NCBI RefSeq assembly: GCF_000003815.2
Contig: NC_049980.1
Coordinates: 2,668,401-2,732,400 of the forward strand
Source: Branchiostoma floridae
Taxonomy: Eukaryota > Chordata > Leptocardii > Amphioxiformes > Branchiostomatidae
Direction: 5' to 3'
DNA length: 64,000 bases
The notes below the pieces were generated by a model, which had not been told where the DNA came from, did no database searches, and was given only the letters and a program-made list of their open reading frames with translations. The position numbers were made by a program, and so were the translations under genes. Positions 44,899-57,541 of the stretch are shown one piece after another (position 1 is the first letter of the stretch; each line of letters starts with the position of its first letter).

Positions 44899-45477
44899 GT
44901 AAGACACACTCCTTTCTTTTACTTCTTAATGCAAATCATTTGCACAACAAACAGGATGTGTCTTAGCATGGTAGACAAACGCAACACAACAGGAGCAGGT
45001 TGGGAGATACCTGATAAAATGGCAGCGGAGACTAGATGAAACAAGCATGCAACATATACGTTCCAATACATCCCGCTCTGTCATGGCAAACAGCAGAGCA
45101 ATAAGATAAACGTTTCTGCCACAAAATACAATTCAATACCATAGTGAGGCTTCACCAGTGTTGCTGGTTTTCCACACAATTTTACACATCGGTAATTATC
45201 CTTAAAACGTTTCATGTCATACTACTAAACCGAGTAGTCTAATAGTAATAACATATGTTTCATGCAGTTACGTTACTGCTGCACCGACGCTTATAGCGGA
45301 TTTTATACCAATCATGCACATTCAAAACGTTTTCAGTTCTTCATAACCATGCCGGTCGGCCCATATTTTCTCCACAGCTAGGTCCCTTTAGATAGCTCCT
45401 CCAAGTCGCTGGAAATACATGTAGTAGCAATTGGCTGAATAGACAGATAACACTTTCTTTTCATTTATTAAGAAACC
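44899..45477 (+). other. Start of Kv2 intron 1
   Basis: Non-coding sequence after the GTAAGA donor. No repeat or exon is recognised. If the Kv2 gene is intact, everything from here to 64000 is within its first coding intron. Confidence 0.6.
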
Positions 45478-45775
45478 TTTCAGCCCATTTGGGCTAATCT
45501 TCCAAGGTTCAAAACAATCAACATTACTATACAACATACATTTAGAAAATACAACAATCAAAAGTATTTACAATAGAGCACAGTGTCTCAAGGTCAAAGG
45601 TCTAGGTAACAATGTTTGAGATGGCTTGTTTAAAACTGGACAGTTTACACAGTGACTTGATGTCAAATGGCAATGAGTTCTAGAGTGTAGTTGCTTGGTA
45701 CAGGAAGTTCACACCGGAGAAGTTGGCCGGACGAAATTTAGTTTGCCTCATGGACATTCCAAACTGTAGTTTGAC
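45478..45775 (-). pseudogene. LINE 3' fragment (reverse transcriptase C-terminus and tail)
   Basis: On the minus strand, 45770-45600 reads MRQTKFRPANFSGVNFLYQA, then TTL*NSLPFDIKSLCKLSS, then FKQAISN. This is the YxATxLWNSLPxxIKSLxxLxxFKxAL motif that ends many CR1/L2/Rex-like non-LTR reverse transcriptases. The conserved Trp before NSLP is mutated to a stop (TAG). The AT-rich remainder to 45478 looks like the 3' untranslated tail. It is a 5'-truncated, inactive copy. Confidence 0.8.
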
Positions 45776-46033
45776 CTAACATGAAATAGAATTTATGGTA
45801 ACTAACTACACTAAAACTGTCTTAATTCATTGTAAAATCTTAGATATGGAATATCGTACAGATGTGGTGATCACCTATGGTAATGGCCCCAAAAGCAGAC
45901 ACTTTTATGACCTGTCCCTGTGAAAACGTCCCATCTTTCGTGTTTTTGGCCATAGAGCTTCGTTATTACAAGTAAAGGTACATAACTTAGAGTGCGGTAT
46001 TCAAAAATATTATTAGCATCATGATATCATCGG

Positions 46034-46219
46034 GTGCAAACTGAATGCAAACATGAAACCTCGAAGCAAAAGTTTGGGCTGGGGGATAGTAGTTTCTTAT
46101 CGAGATTTCTTATGGCTGAGGAGGAAGCCGTTAAAATTCGTGGTCACCACAATTCCCTCGACCGAAACCTCTGCTTGGAGAATACTTTCGCAGCAGCAAC
46201 GTTACCTATTGCAAAATAA
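46034..46219 (+). pseudogene. Possible retroelement GIY-YIG C-terminal relic
   Basis: The frame contains FLMAEEEAVKIRGHHNSLDR, then NLCLENTFAAATL. The segment EAVKIRxxxxSLxR resembles the EAIxIRxxxxxLNRDxG block at the end of GIY-YIG endonucleases carried by Penelope-like and some other retroelements, but the Asn-Arg-Asp-x-Gly core is degraded. Similarity is too short for certainty. Confidence 0.3.
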
Positions 46220-47563
46220 GCTGACGGCATTCTATCTAATATCCTTTTGAAATAGCACAATATGATGACCAAAATTATAAGACAAAAATGTCAATATTCA
46301 TATGCTCAACAGACAAATAAAGATTGTACGAGGATGCTCCAGGTTTGAGGGAACTGGAGACAGTTCTACTACTCTGCTATCAATATGCTTATTGTCAGGC
46401 GAGTTTTTTTTGCAGCTTGTCAACTCATGCAAGTAACGTGGCCCAACAATACATGATGCTAACAGCAAATGTAAGGAACTCGGAATGAATTGAGATATCA
46501 CCATGTGGTGTTGTTGGCTCCAGTAATAAGAAAACAGTGATATTGTCTCCAAAATAATAAGTCAGTTGTAACGTGAACTAGTAATGTCCATTCACAGAGT
46601 ATATCAGTATTCATGGGGCCTTGCTTGTTGACATTTTTACCCCGAGAACCAATCTATTCCTTTTACACCGCCTGGATACGGAGCAGCACGCAATCATTTT
46701 CCGGCTAGAAACACTGACTCGTAATGTATGGGTTTGCCCCTGTTCAGCTGAGAAAAATGTCAAACCTTGAAAGAAATTTTTAAAGTAGGTCTATAGATTC
46801 AAACACTCCTTGCTGTAGTGAGGAAAATATGATGTATATTCGTAAGGACTGTGGGTTGTCCCTTGAGAGCCAATGTACTGGAAATAGCCGGTTCTGCAGC
46901 CTGGAATCGTAAACGCGATGTGCTGTGCAACTTGATTTTGTCCTGCAGGAATGGACGAAAGGATGTACGTAGCACAAGCAACATATCAGAATATTCAGAC
47001 GATCATCAGTGATATTAACGCCGTCAGGTGATATGCTTTCACCCTGGTCAAGTAAAGAATAAACAAACAAACAAATACTAATGCCCACATATGTGGATAT
47101 ATACCATCTACATTTGTCTAAGATGTAGTTCAGAAATGTGCTCATGAAGTCATGCGACCCTGAGATGTTTCATGAAGAGCTATCAGGCATATGGCTACCC
47201 TGTGCAGGCAGCTCGTAGGAATAAAAATTGCTAATATTCAATATTAAGGGGATCAATATCAAGGGGATGAGCTGCGTTGTACCAGGCATTGGTGTATACT
47301 AGTTTATTTGTATGAGGTCTACCGTACCGTCCGTTCGAGAGACAATAAACACCATTGTGTTTCTATACTTCTATCATAACAGACGTAATGTATAGGACAC
47401 GAATGCATGAAAACAAAGTGTCCGGTTCAATAGAGAACCTTGAGCTGTCCACAGAGCCGGCATTACGCCATGTTTGTGTCAGATGAGTCGCCATGTTTGC
47501 CTTTCTCTGTTCGAATAATGGGAATATGGAGCTGGCCGACATGGCGTGCATACCCTGGCTGCC
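46220..47563. other. Intronic sequence, no feature seen
   Basis: Short open frames on both strands lack motifs. An (AAAC)n-type patch is at 47060-47078. Confidence 0.45.
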
Positions 47564-47722
47564 AACTATAACGTACATATACAGCATATTATCAAAAGAC
47601 AACTATAACGTACATGTACACCATATTATCAAAAGAAAACTATAACGTACATATACACCATCTTATCCAAAGACAACTATAACGTGCATGTAACGTACTG
47701 TATATTATCAAAAGAGACTGTC
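47564..47722. repeat. 37-bp tandem repeat, four copies
   Basis: AACTATAACGTACATRTACA, then CCATMTTATCAAAAGAM, repeats at 47564, 47601, 47638 and 47675. The last copy has a small insertion (TAACGTACTG). Every unit holds the palindromic word ACGT. Confidence 0.92.
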
Positions 47723-49762
47723 CAGTGTGGCATAACGTTTGTGAATGTCACAATTCGAACAGCTGCCAGTCTAGCTGGCCAAATGCACGGGTTGTTGTCA
47801 AAGTGCTCATTCTGGATGATTGTAGACGAGATAACACTCATCTGCAGTGATAGGGTCATCCCAAGCATTCCAGACGGCAGTGCAGCAAACGAGATGGTTA
47901 GGGGGAATTGGTAGCCCGGATATGTGTTACTGGGAAACACCAGCTCCCAAATTGCAGATACTCCAGCGCGTGATAGTGCTTTATTGCAGGGCGGTAATTC
48001 ATCGCCATGCACTCTTCCTTTTCGGTGGGAAAGAAAATTGCCCATAAATAGTGCTTCGCTATGGCCCTCTAAGGCACTTACTCTGTAGGTGGACCCGTTG
48101 TAAGCAGAACTTAGTGAAGAAATAACGAATATTTTATTTTATAAGAAACGCCCTAACGGAGAACATTTGAACCATAAACGCATGGTGTCAAACTGCAGAC
48201 ATGGACATCTGGCGGTAGAGAAATGAAATAAGATTGCACAAGTTTCATCTGATGAGAAGGCCTCTAACTAAGCATTGATTTTGCAAAACGTTGCTTTCGG
48301 TCTATAGAGAAGGCCATCTATGAAATTTGTATTGTGTTGCCTAAGTGAACACACATCTACTGAGCAAACGTGTGGTGTGTGTACAGAGCGTACGCTGGGC
48401 GCTACGCAAACAAACCTACAACTGTGTAAACCGTTACGATACGTTGACGACGTCAAATACGTCACTCCCGACTAATTTGGATCACGGCCTGCCAGGTGGT
48501 GTCTGTAGTAAAGAGTTTTGCCATAGACGACAGCATTAATGTTACCAAGAGTCTCGACAGGAAGCATACTTTTTGTTGTCAAGCTACAACAAACAATGTA
48601 TTCTTACCCACAGGACTAGTACACACATGCTATCGTTTATTGAATTTAAACCAGCGGCATATATATTTCACGTATCACTACCACATGGCTCCCTCCATGG
48701 CGCTTGAGAACAGTGATCCACGCCACGGGGACGGGGAAGCAGTGTGCTTTACTGTCGAAAGGCCAATTCAGCTTCGCAAAACTCATTAACCGGTCTTTTA
48801 CTCTCTTATATCGACCGCATTACGATGCTATACGCGTAACGAAATATTTTATCACAGCTGTGAGGATTGGACTAGCTGAAGTTGGAGATTACAATCCAGT
48901 TCACTTTCTCCCGACCTAGCCACTCGGCCACTTTCCTGCTATCAATAGAACAAGTAACGAAATGTAAATTTTCGAAGCCTGCATTCAATAACGGTGTGTA
49001 AAAGGTACCTGTTAGCTATGACTAAGTGTTGTTCACCAGGGAAGTAGACATAGAGTCTGATAAAAAGATGGAAGACGGGGAAGTTGAAGCTGAAGATATT
49101 TAGCCTGCCTCCCTTCATGGACTCCACACACTGAATTGATGCCTTTGGCTGTTGGTTTAATACGTGGTTCACTTCCTTCTGTTTATTCAATGCAGCATTT
49201 AAGCCTACACGTACTAGCATCAATGTCACCATTTCATCTGGGAATCGGAGAAAAATCATGTGACAGAATTTCCATAACATCTTTGATACATTATTTTGGA
49301 ATACCAACAAGCCAACTTTACTGATTAGAGGAAAGTAACAAAGGGTACCGATATTATTGATTTCACAATCCACTGATCATATGTATATTCCGAAGTGGAG
49401 CTGTGTCTGATAATCTGTAGGTGGTGAATTAAGATATCAATTTTTCCCACATCTCCTAGCTGCTGCAATAGGCAGAGTTTCACCACGTTTAAATCATATA
49501 AGAAGCGAAGTGTAATTATGATGTCAAAGAAATTGTCCTTCTTGGTGGTACTGTTCCCGCCGTACATTGTAGCTTGTTGTTAAAGGTCGATACATATAGA
49601 AGTCGCGTAATGTATATATTAAGTTATGTACAGTATTGTACATAAGGCTACATCAGCGCGCTCATTTCACCTGTTTTCGAAAAAAATTGAATTTTTCCCC
49701 TCCAGAGCTGGACAACATGACGTGAAAGTACCAAAGGGGCAAATATATTGTGTTGTAGCCTC
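47723..49762. other. Intronic sequence, no supported gene
   Basis: The longest frame (minus-strand 48942-49373) is AT-rich and motif-free. TTGGATCACGGCCTGCCA at 48477 recurs at 27628. Confidence 0.45.
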
Positions 49763-49774
49763 ATAATTGTACTT

Positions 49775-50339
49775 AACTTGAAAGTTCATCAGTGTTGGTA
49801 GAAGTCATTCTTGAACTAGTTTAACTGTAATATCCAACACAATAATTGGACCCAAATTTTCGACTGAACAGCACCAGTCTTGCTCAAGAAACGAACAATC
49901 TACTGCTGCCGTGGCGTCACGTTATGTAGATTAATTGTTGTGCTTCGTTATGTGAAAGGTGTGTCTGAAGAGATCACTTAAGACCAGGTTTCTTAAGCAC
50001 AAATGCTCAACAACCTCATACGATATGCATATACCAGGTCATTCGGTCTCACTTGACAAAGTTAAAATTCATGACATAGAAGCAGACATTTTCGCTAGAG
50101 GAATTAAAGAAGCCACCTACATCAGAGCTTTACAATCATCTCTAAACAGAGACGGTGGGCCCCATAGACTCCCTGCAGCGTATGATCCACTGCTCACCGA
50201 GTCACATGTTCTATTTGCATAACGTGACGTCACAACAGCAGTGGGTTGTTCATTTCTTGACAAAGACTAGTGCTGTTTAATCGAAAATGTTGTTGAGTCC
50301 AATTTTTGTGTTGGATATTATAGTTAAACTAGTTCAAGA
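49775..50339 (+). mobile_element. Penelope-like element remnant, copy 1, with inverted terminal repeats
   Basis: Terminal repeats at 49807-49935 and 50221-50339 are inverted copies (TTGAACTAGTTTAACTGTAA against TTATAGTTAAACTAGTTCAA). A 32-base extension at 49775-49806 lies outside the left one. ATAATTGTACTT (49763-49774) and ATAATTATACTT (50340-50351) form a 12-base target-site duplication with one mismatch. Between the repeats, 49959-50222 encodes SLKTRFLKHKCSTT, then IKEATYIRALQSSLNRDGGP, the C-terminus of a GIY-YIG endonuclease of the kind fused to Penelope-like reverse transcriptases. The element is heavily 5'-truncated and lacks reverse transcriptase. Inverted pseudo-LTRs with a ~34-base extension are a known Penelope feature. 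Confidence 0.82.
49959..50222 (+). pseudogene. GIY-YIG endonuclease C-terminus (Penelope-like), truncated
   Basis: An 87-codon open frame inside the element above, ending in TAA directly before or within the right terminal repeat. The core EATYIRALQSSLNRDGG is well preserved. The catalytic GIY-YIG start is missing, so no activity is expected. A second, more damaged copy is at 57180-57405. Confidence 0.8.
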
Positions 50340-50359
50340 ATAATTATACTTGTCTGAAG

Positions 50360-50597
50360 TGACACTAGTTTCACAGCTGTAATGGCGGCACCAATATTGG
50401 AGCCATAAGTAAGGTTGCTAAAAGCGGTACCAATCTACCACACTAGTGCACTTCTACATCTTAACTACAACAACGAATGCCTGTGATACTATATTTGTTG
50501 CCCCAATTATTGTAACAACGTTTATGGTGTCTATTTTCAAAATTTACTAGTATCTTGTTTTTTTTCACCCTCATTATTTTTGCGGTCTGCAGAGGAA
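50360..50597 (-). repeat. Dispersed repeat family B, copy 3
   Basis: The complement matches 5160-5515 and 16140-16540 (CTGCAGACCGCAAAAATAAT, AAAATAGACACCATAAACGT, CTCCAATATTGGTGCCGCC). It begins just outside the right target-site duplication of the Penelope-like element. Confidence 0.72.
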
Positions 50598-53100
50598 TTT
50601 ACTTGCTGTGGCCTAAGCGATACTTTAGCCAATTTTAAAACCCGTATAGGACCTCTGTGGTATCATAGATTCCCCGGTAATTGTTTCTTACCATTTGTGA
50701 TGTCTTTCTGTATCGTTTCACATATACTTGGACTGATATATCTATCGTGCATGTTCTCTGTCACAATCATGGACGTCTATCTGCAGCGGCATCTTCGTGC
50801 TTGTTCACCTTTATGTCAAGAGTTATATATAGACCATTTCTCTGGATGACAAGTTACGTAAGGGGGTAATTTGTTCCCTCTGCACAATGCTTTACGACTC
50901 GTCATATCTGGTTGGATTATGAGCTTGGGTAGAGGGACAAGTAAGCTACAAGGAGAGGCATTAACGTTTGTGTTGTGTGTACTGGGTGTTTGATCATACT
51001 TCCTATGTCATGTTCACCTTCAAATATTTGTAAAATTCGTCTTCCTCAGTGTTGCAGTCTCTCAAAGTTGGTTACGAAAAACAGGGCACCTTTGCATATC
51101 ATCAAAATTTTGGTGGATGTCCTTTTGCATTCGAATCCTTTGAATTGTTTTCAATTGTTCCGAACGAAGGGGTACTGAAAGCACAATCGGTAATGTCGTA
51201 CCAACGCCAAATTAGCCACAAGCTGGATCGTACATAATCTATGTTGTTTTTCATCAATGCTGCATCCATATCATTGAAATGTGTTCCATTCAACACTAGT
51301 GGGTTGATTTCAAGATCCTGCTTCGTCATGCTAGGGAGGCCCATACTCAAATTTAGTCCTACGGCTGAAAGTTTTGTTTTTGACACTTATTTGTCGCTTT
51401 TTAGTGCTTTTTGTATAGTATTTGCTAGACTCGGTATGTCCTGAAAATTTAGTCCTATCGGTCATTTATCTTTTCTTCCGAATGATATTGCTCTTTCTCC
51501 GTTTTATTTTACTTCTGCTGCTGTATGAAACCATCCATTTGATAGCTCTACGTGGTATAAGTCTACATGGGTCCCTCTGAGCTTCCCGATACTCGACGTA
51601 TGAATAACAGCAGAAGTGTTTTAGGCATTAAGTGACGAACATATATATTAAATTTTATAAGATGTTTCATGTACATGTAGTATAAGGTCAACTAGATATT
51701 GCACAATGTGCTTGCTATTGTGATTCGTTACAATAGTGAACGATTCAAACCGTCTTATGTGGATTTGAAACGAAAGACTTTGCCGATTCATAAAATTGTT
51801 ATTACATATATTAATAGCTGCGTATATGATATCTTGTTCTAAAGCGTCTGTTTTATTGATGGACTGTAGATACATGTTCCCACCGCTTACTGGTGTTTAG
51901 CATGTCGGGTGGAACTCTGTTGAAGTTGCGACCCCGTACCGTGAAAACAGCCGTTTCAATAATAGATGGCGTAAAATGGGGAGTAGGGGACACAAGCATT
52001 AACTGATCTGCTCACATGTTAAGAGCAATTGAATTGCCGAAAGACCGTTTACCCGACTAAAAGCACTGGGCGGGGCGCTATGGATAACGGTGCATATGCC
52101 AGAGAGAGAGGCATCTAATTTTAGACACATAACTTCAGGTACGTAACAAACAATTCACTCTCCATATAAAGTCTAAGTCATAGCCTTCGAGTCATTCTTG
52201 TCGTTTGAACTCGCTTGTTTTAAGTTGTAATGTCCGTACAGTGTACAGAGTCTGTATAGTGTTGGGATCTTTGAGATAAATGTTGGCTTATGAACGGGAT
52301 GGCCACTCATCAACAAACGACGTGGTAAATCCATATCAATGAAAAAGCGGGTCAGAGCAACAAACCAGAGAATGTTTGTCACTGCTCCTTTTGAAAGTTC
52401 TAATTAGAATTTGTTTTCTCACCTGCGGTATCTGGAAAATAATGACTCAAAGTTGACATGGTAGCTGACACGGTACACTGGTGCCCGATACTCTCCAGAA
52501 AGCTTACAAATAGATCTCACCACGTGTCATCAATCAGAGTAAAGTAGGCCTTATCTGTACAAGTGATGATTATTATTCTTCCTGTGGAAGGATTTTGTCA
52601 TTAAAAAAAATGGCCATCATTTGTAGTTAAATGCATTTTATTTCCTAGTTGAATGTGATTACCTGCATTGGCAACCCAAAACCCAGACTAAGTTAAGCAT
52701 TCGCCAACTTTCCAACACATTCGATCTGTGCTGAGGTAAATCGGGCACCTATAATGCGAGCTGTTGTGAATCCAACAAAGATGTCAACACTGGTGTCAAA
52801 AACTAACGTGTCACTTGAGTTCGTGCACGTGAATAAAGGGTTAATGCCCCGGCCCGAGGTGTATATGGTGAGATAATCCCTGGTCAGGTGCGATAACCAC
52901 CGAATAAACCACCGAGTGAGCGTAGCGACGGGGCCTTCTGATTGGTCCGCGGCGCCTGGCTATATGATAATACAATTTCAAGCACATGTTGAGAACTAAA
53001 ACACTACTTATGATTTGATAGAATATACGACAATATACTGCATGAGCATTAAGCATGAATGTCAATGTTCTACGCTTATAGATACAAAAGAGTATAGCTT
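50598..53100. other. Intronic sequence, no supported gene
   Basis: A minus-strand 94-codon frame (51102-51386) and fragments in neighbouring frames look faintly codon-like but match nothing known. Otherwise unique-looking. Confidence 0.4.
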
Positions 53101-53102
53101 AA

Positions 53103-53276
<174 letters not shown>

Positions 53277-54240
53277 ATCATTTTCAGTAACAGTTTCCAC
53301 TTTGCCCGTTCAGTTTGCTGCTAATAGTTTCGTTCCAGTTTGATGCAGATCGCAGAAAATCCCACCTGCACTGTTGACTGCCATTAAGTACATAGATAGA
53401 TAGAGCATATTGCAGATTGTGATGTCTGTTACATGCACATACATTACAGGTAGAAATTTATTATGGAAATGTTAGGAATAAAACAGAAATCCGCGCGAGC
53501 GTGCGTGTGTGTGTGTGTGTGTGACATGTATATAACATATGCACATTAATATTTCAATACAAATGTATTACAATATTGAATATCTTGTATGGTAAGAAAA
53601 ACCACATCGGGACTGGTTTGTAATAAACAAGATTGGCGTCATAAACTTTCCCCCTGTTCATGACAATAATCACAATTCTAATTGAATTTTAATAGAGATG
53701 AAATCGACCTTTGCGGTGTTTGTAGTTTCAGCAGATGATTTATGAGTTAACTTTACAGCCTCGCCTGTGTAAGGCAGCTGTGCTGAGATACTTTCCAGGG
53801 TAAATAACTGAATCAGCGAGTAGCCGATATTGCAGATCTAAAGCTAAGGACACATTCAACTTTGTTATGTGACAGGAAGCAAACCATTTAGCGCCGTGAC
53901 AACACTGATATTTTCTACACATGTGTGTATATATAGAGAGAACTTGTCTAGGGTTCAAGCTCTAGCGCATAATACGAACGGATAGCTTCAACTCACATGT
54001 AATATTCATGACTGGCGTACGGTGCGGACATGGTAACCTCTTCGAGGCCAAGATAGAATCGCTGGGGAACGGTTATATTCACCTGACGTTGCAGAAACAG
54101 ATATTAGCCGGGGGCACGCGTCTGACTGATGCACCGACTTTGTATGTTTGCCTCGCCGAAATGTAGATGGCATTTGCAAACTCAGCATATCACTTCAACG
54201 TGTTGGTCTGAAAGGATGAATTCTGAATCACCCTGCAAAT
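53277..54240. other. No feature seen
   Basis: Unique-looking intronic sequence apart from the (GT)n tract noted above. Confidence 0.5.
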
Positions 54241-54339
54241 GTTCTTTCTTTCTTTCTTTCTCTCCTTTTTTTCTGTCTTCCTTCCTTTCTTTCTTTCTTT
54301 CTTTCTTTCATTCTTTCTTTCTTTCTTTCTTTCTTTCAT

Positions 54340-54394
<55 letters not shown>
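54241..54394. repeat. (TTTC)n microsatellite
   Basis: About 150 bases of CTTT repeats with a few ATTC and TCCT interruptions. The Ser/Phe and Lys/Glu frames on the two strands are artefacts. Confidence 0.97.
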
Positions 54395-54395
<1 letters not shown>

Positions 54396-55749
54396 GATTC
54401 ATTAATTGATTGATTGACAATGACACAACTGATGAGGCATCAACGATGACCAATGACATCACGTTGTCATAACTGAGATTACCGTCTTGGTAAAAGGTGA
54501 ACCTACCTAACAAAAATCTATTTTGTTTGGCGGAGACTTCTGAAATTACGAATCGAAGCCATCTTTCAGGAAAAGAGACTTTAAATTGGTCGTCCAGCAA
54601 TCGTGCATTCGATTGTAGAAGTTGTGAAAGAAAAGAAATGGATTGAGCTGAACGGCTGATTAACTGTATACTCCATTAATTCCAATGGAAAACAAGGCGC
54701 CATAGAACACAAGCCCTGTGAAGTAATTATGGTGTTTACGGTGTGGGCTTCAGTGTCTCTTTGACTACCGACATACCAGATTTCAGACGAATCCATTACG
54801 CAAAAGGATCTTTATTTACAGGTGCGAGGAGATAGGCCTGGACAAAAACAAATTGTTCCAAGTATAAAACTCTTATCTTAGCAAAAAAGAGTATTTCCTA
54901 ATGAATTCTCCACATATTTCCATGGTTTATATCTAATGATCTTCCACTGAACTGAACTTCCAAACGCCGTAAGAATGACATCACCATCCTTTCGCGCTAT
55001 TGGACTGTAGCGCTTCTTATTAGTTATGTAAATAAGATCATTTGTAGGATTTATATCTATCTGTTCCTCGACGAGTTAGTTACATAAAATAGGTAAATAT
55101 ATAAAAGACTGCTTTGTCATAAGATTTAATCCCGACACTCATAATTAGCCCCACTCGATTGTAGTACAATATCAATGATTTAGGCTAGCTCTTATTGTTC
55201 TAGAAATTAGGATGTCAAATTTCATTCTATATTCATAATCTGCATATGTACTATAATGTTGAATACTTGCTTTAGTAATTAGGATGATAAGTTTGTTTCT
55301 TCCTTTTTTTGCCATACATTGTACATGTACCGTGTACGATCGTTGCGTAATAAAGTTCTTCTTCTTCTTCTTCGATGTAAAATGTTGTAGAGTACTACCA
55401 TGAAAAGGCAGTGAAGTTATAAAATCTTCTAGTAAATTTAGCAAATAGGATCTTAATTCGTATGATTTGAATGTAATTATCTAAACAATCACTCAAGCTA
55501 TCTACATACCAAACATTATGACGATCTGTCAACCCCTTATTGGGTTTCTCTTTCAAAGTCCCATCTACACACAAACGGCTAACATCTGCTTGGAGGTCAG
55601 ATAACGCGAAAGTAGTTCAATTCAGTTCATCCTCGGAGAGGTAACACCATCGTCTCCACATGTTCCTGTCCAGCATGATCGAACGGAGCTCGCCGGCCTG
55701 CAAACCCGTGTCCTCCAGCAGCAGGGTCTAGTATTAAAGACGTTTGTTG
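54395..55749. other. No supported gene
   Basis: A (CTT)n patch at 55358-55373. A family A/R-type block TCTACATACCAAACATTATG, then ACGATCTGTCAACCCC, lies at 55500-55535. Confidence 0.45.
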
Positions 55750-56060
55750 GGGAGCGCTAAACTAGGCATCTGCTTGGAGAGTGCTAACTTGGTCAACGGC
55801 GTTAAGGCTTGCTGTGACTGTTCCAGACCTTCAAGATAGGGCTGATTTATTGAAAAGTACATTACTTATACAAACAGCTACGATGAAAAAATACGTGCAT
55901 CATTCCGCAACTATGAGCAGGCGACATGCTAAAGTACATTTGAATGCAACAAAGGGGACATAGTGAAATACCTGCGAACAGCGATAAGCCGATCAACTTG
56001 AATACTCCTTGAGGAGATGACCCTCCTTCCCGGAGTAATCAGCGTACTCTTGGTCATTGA
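55750..56060 (+). repeat. Family R copy 4
   Basis: GGCATCTGCTTGGAGAGTGC, ACTTATACAAACAGCTACGA, GCAACTATGAGCAGGCGACA and CCTTCCCGGAGTAATCAGCG match the cluster at 32360-33510. Confidence 0.7.
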
Positions 56061-56330
56061 TGGCGTTCCATGGCTCTCAAACATTATTACACCTCACTAT
56101 GTACAGATCGCTGATGTCTCCGTCTATGGTACTGAATCAGAGGCAGTTATTATATCTGTGTAGCCTTGATCCCGTGTCAGGTCTGGGCCCGTGTCCCTTT
56201 GTAAGGACCGTCACCATGGTAACGGTTCCTGATTTGCATGGAAAAATGGCGACATACATACTGTAGGAGGAATCGTTATCGATAGTTTGTTCCATGTAAG
56301 AGAAATAAGATTCTGTCCCAACGTTCCTAA

Positions 56331-56420
56331 CAAGAGTTCGAAGTCCTCATACCTCCGCCAAATATTTAGATTTCTCGTATGTCCTAATTAACCATGTAAA
56401 TAAGGTTTTAATCAACATTA
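56331..56420 (+). repeat. Family A 5' end fragment
   Basis: AAGAGTTCGAAGTCCTCATA, then CCTCCGCCAAATATTTAGA, then loss of similarity within about 90 bases. A truncated copy. Confidence 0.6.
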
Positions 56421-56720
56421 CATGTGTTAATTGAGCGGTCACTTTACGGGAAAAAGACGAAAAAACACGAAACTGTGAAATTACAGACAAACAGATAGAG
56501 TAAAAACAACACCTCACCCTGAAGCTGCTTACTTACCCCTAACCTGTCATGTTACTTCCTCTAACTTTTAAGTATGGCCCATGCAGTGATCCCATCTCGT
56601 TACTCACTTCCTGCCATTCTACAGACAGCGTATTCAAATAACTACATATGCACAAGAACACAGCACACATACTTCAGACGTCACAGATCTATGTGAATAT
56701 AAAACAGCCATGTCCATTAA

Positions 56721-57528
56721 CTTGAAAGTTCATCTGTGTTGATAGAAGTAATTTTTGAACAAGTTTAACTGTAATATCCAACACAAAAATTGGACTCACC
56801 CAAATTTTCGACTAAACAGCACTAGTCTTTGTCAAGGAATGAACAATCCACTGCTGTCATGACGTCACGTTATGCAGATAAAACACGTGACTTCTTCTTC
56901 TTGAACGTGGACATCAGAGATGCCATCACGGGTCGCAATGGATCCTTCTTCTCCACTCAGACTTGTCTTCCATGAGGGACCGCAGCTCTGCTGTGGAGAT
57001 GTTGCTGATTTGTGTGTCCCTTTTAAGGTTGTTAATGAAGGTTGTACGCATTCTGCCCCTTCTTCTCTTTCCTTTACACGTGACTTAGTGAGCAGTGGAT
57101 CATAAGTTGCAGAAAGTCTATAGCCTCCACCGTCTCTGTTTAGGGATGATTATAAAGCTCTGATGTAGAGGCCCTTGTAAAGAAACCTACATTGGAGGTA
57201 TCACTTAAGACCAGGTTCCTTGAGCACAAACAGTTCAACAACCTCAGATGTTTCCCAACATACATATATTGAGTCACTGGGTCATTCGGTCTCACTTAAC
57301 AAAATCGAATTCTAGGACCAGACTGAACAGAGACGATGTGCGCCATAGACTTCCTGCAACTTATGATCCACTGCTCACTGAGTCACGTGTCTTATCTGCA
57401 TATTGATAAACGTGACGTCACGGCAGTAGAGGATTGTTCATTCCTTGGCAAAGACTGGTGCTGTTCAGTCGAAAATTTAGGTTAGTCCAATTTTGTGTTA
57501 GATATTACAGTTAAACTAGTTCAAGAAC
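56721..57528 (+). mobile_element. Penelope-like element remnant, copy 2, with nested LINE
   Basis: CATGTCCATTAA (56709-56720) and CATGTCCATTTAA (57529-57541) look like a 12-13-base target-site duplication. The left terminal repeat with its ~30-base extension (56721-56882) and the right one (about 57406-57528) are inverted. Unlike copy 1, the left side also carries an inverted piece of the endonuclease end (57087-57165, minus strand). The plus-strand endonuclease remnant (57180-57405) includes ACCTACATTGGA, encoding TYIG, and the LNRDD-type core. The 183-base LINE at 56893-57075 splits the left arm. Confidence 0.8.
56893..57075 (-). mobile_element. 5'-truncated LINE nested in the Penelope-like element
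   Basis: Flanked by perfect 10-base duplications, ACACGTGACT at 56883-56892 and 57076-57085. On the minus strand it reads KGKRRRGRMRTTFINNLKRD, then TQISNISTAELRSLMEDKSE, then WRRRIHCDP and a stop. This is the GRPxxxxxxxLxxDT...L..AMxDRxxWRxxV ending of many non-LTR reverse transcriptases. It then ends in a short untranslated tail with GAAGAAGA. Truncation at the 5' end plus a duplication is the usual LINE insertion outcome. The frame is intact, implying a younger insertion than its host. Confidence 0.85.
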
Positions 57529-57541
57529 CATGTCCATTTAA

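Noticed and set aside
44899-45039. Extension of the Kv2 frame to 237 codons
   Set aside because: Sequence after AAG|GTAAGA does not continue Kv2 homology (S1 should follow). It is intron read-through.
50580-50849. 89-codon plus frame with hydrophobic stretch preceded by a CTGCAG acceptor-like site
   Set aside because: The acceptor-like CTGCAG lies inside dispersed repeat family B and recurs in its other copies. No donor or family signature.
51102-51386. 94-codon minus frame that looks faintly codon-like
   Set aside because: No motif recognised; neighbouring frames are broken. It may be an old transposon relic, but I cannot support that.
54129-54600. Ser/Phe-rich and Lys/Glu-rich frames on opposite strands
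   Set aside because: Translation of the (TTTC)n microsatellite.
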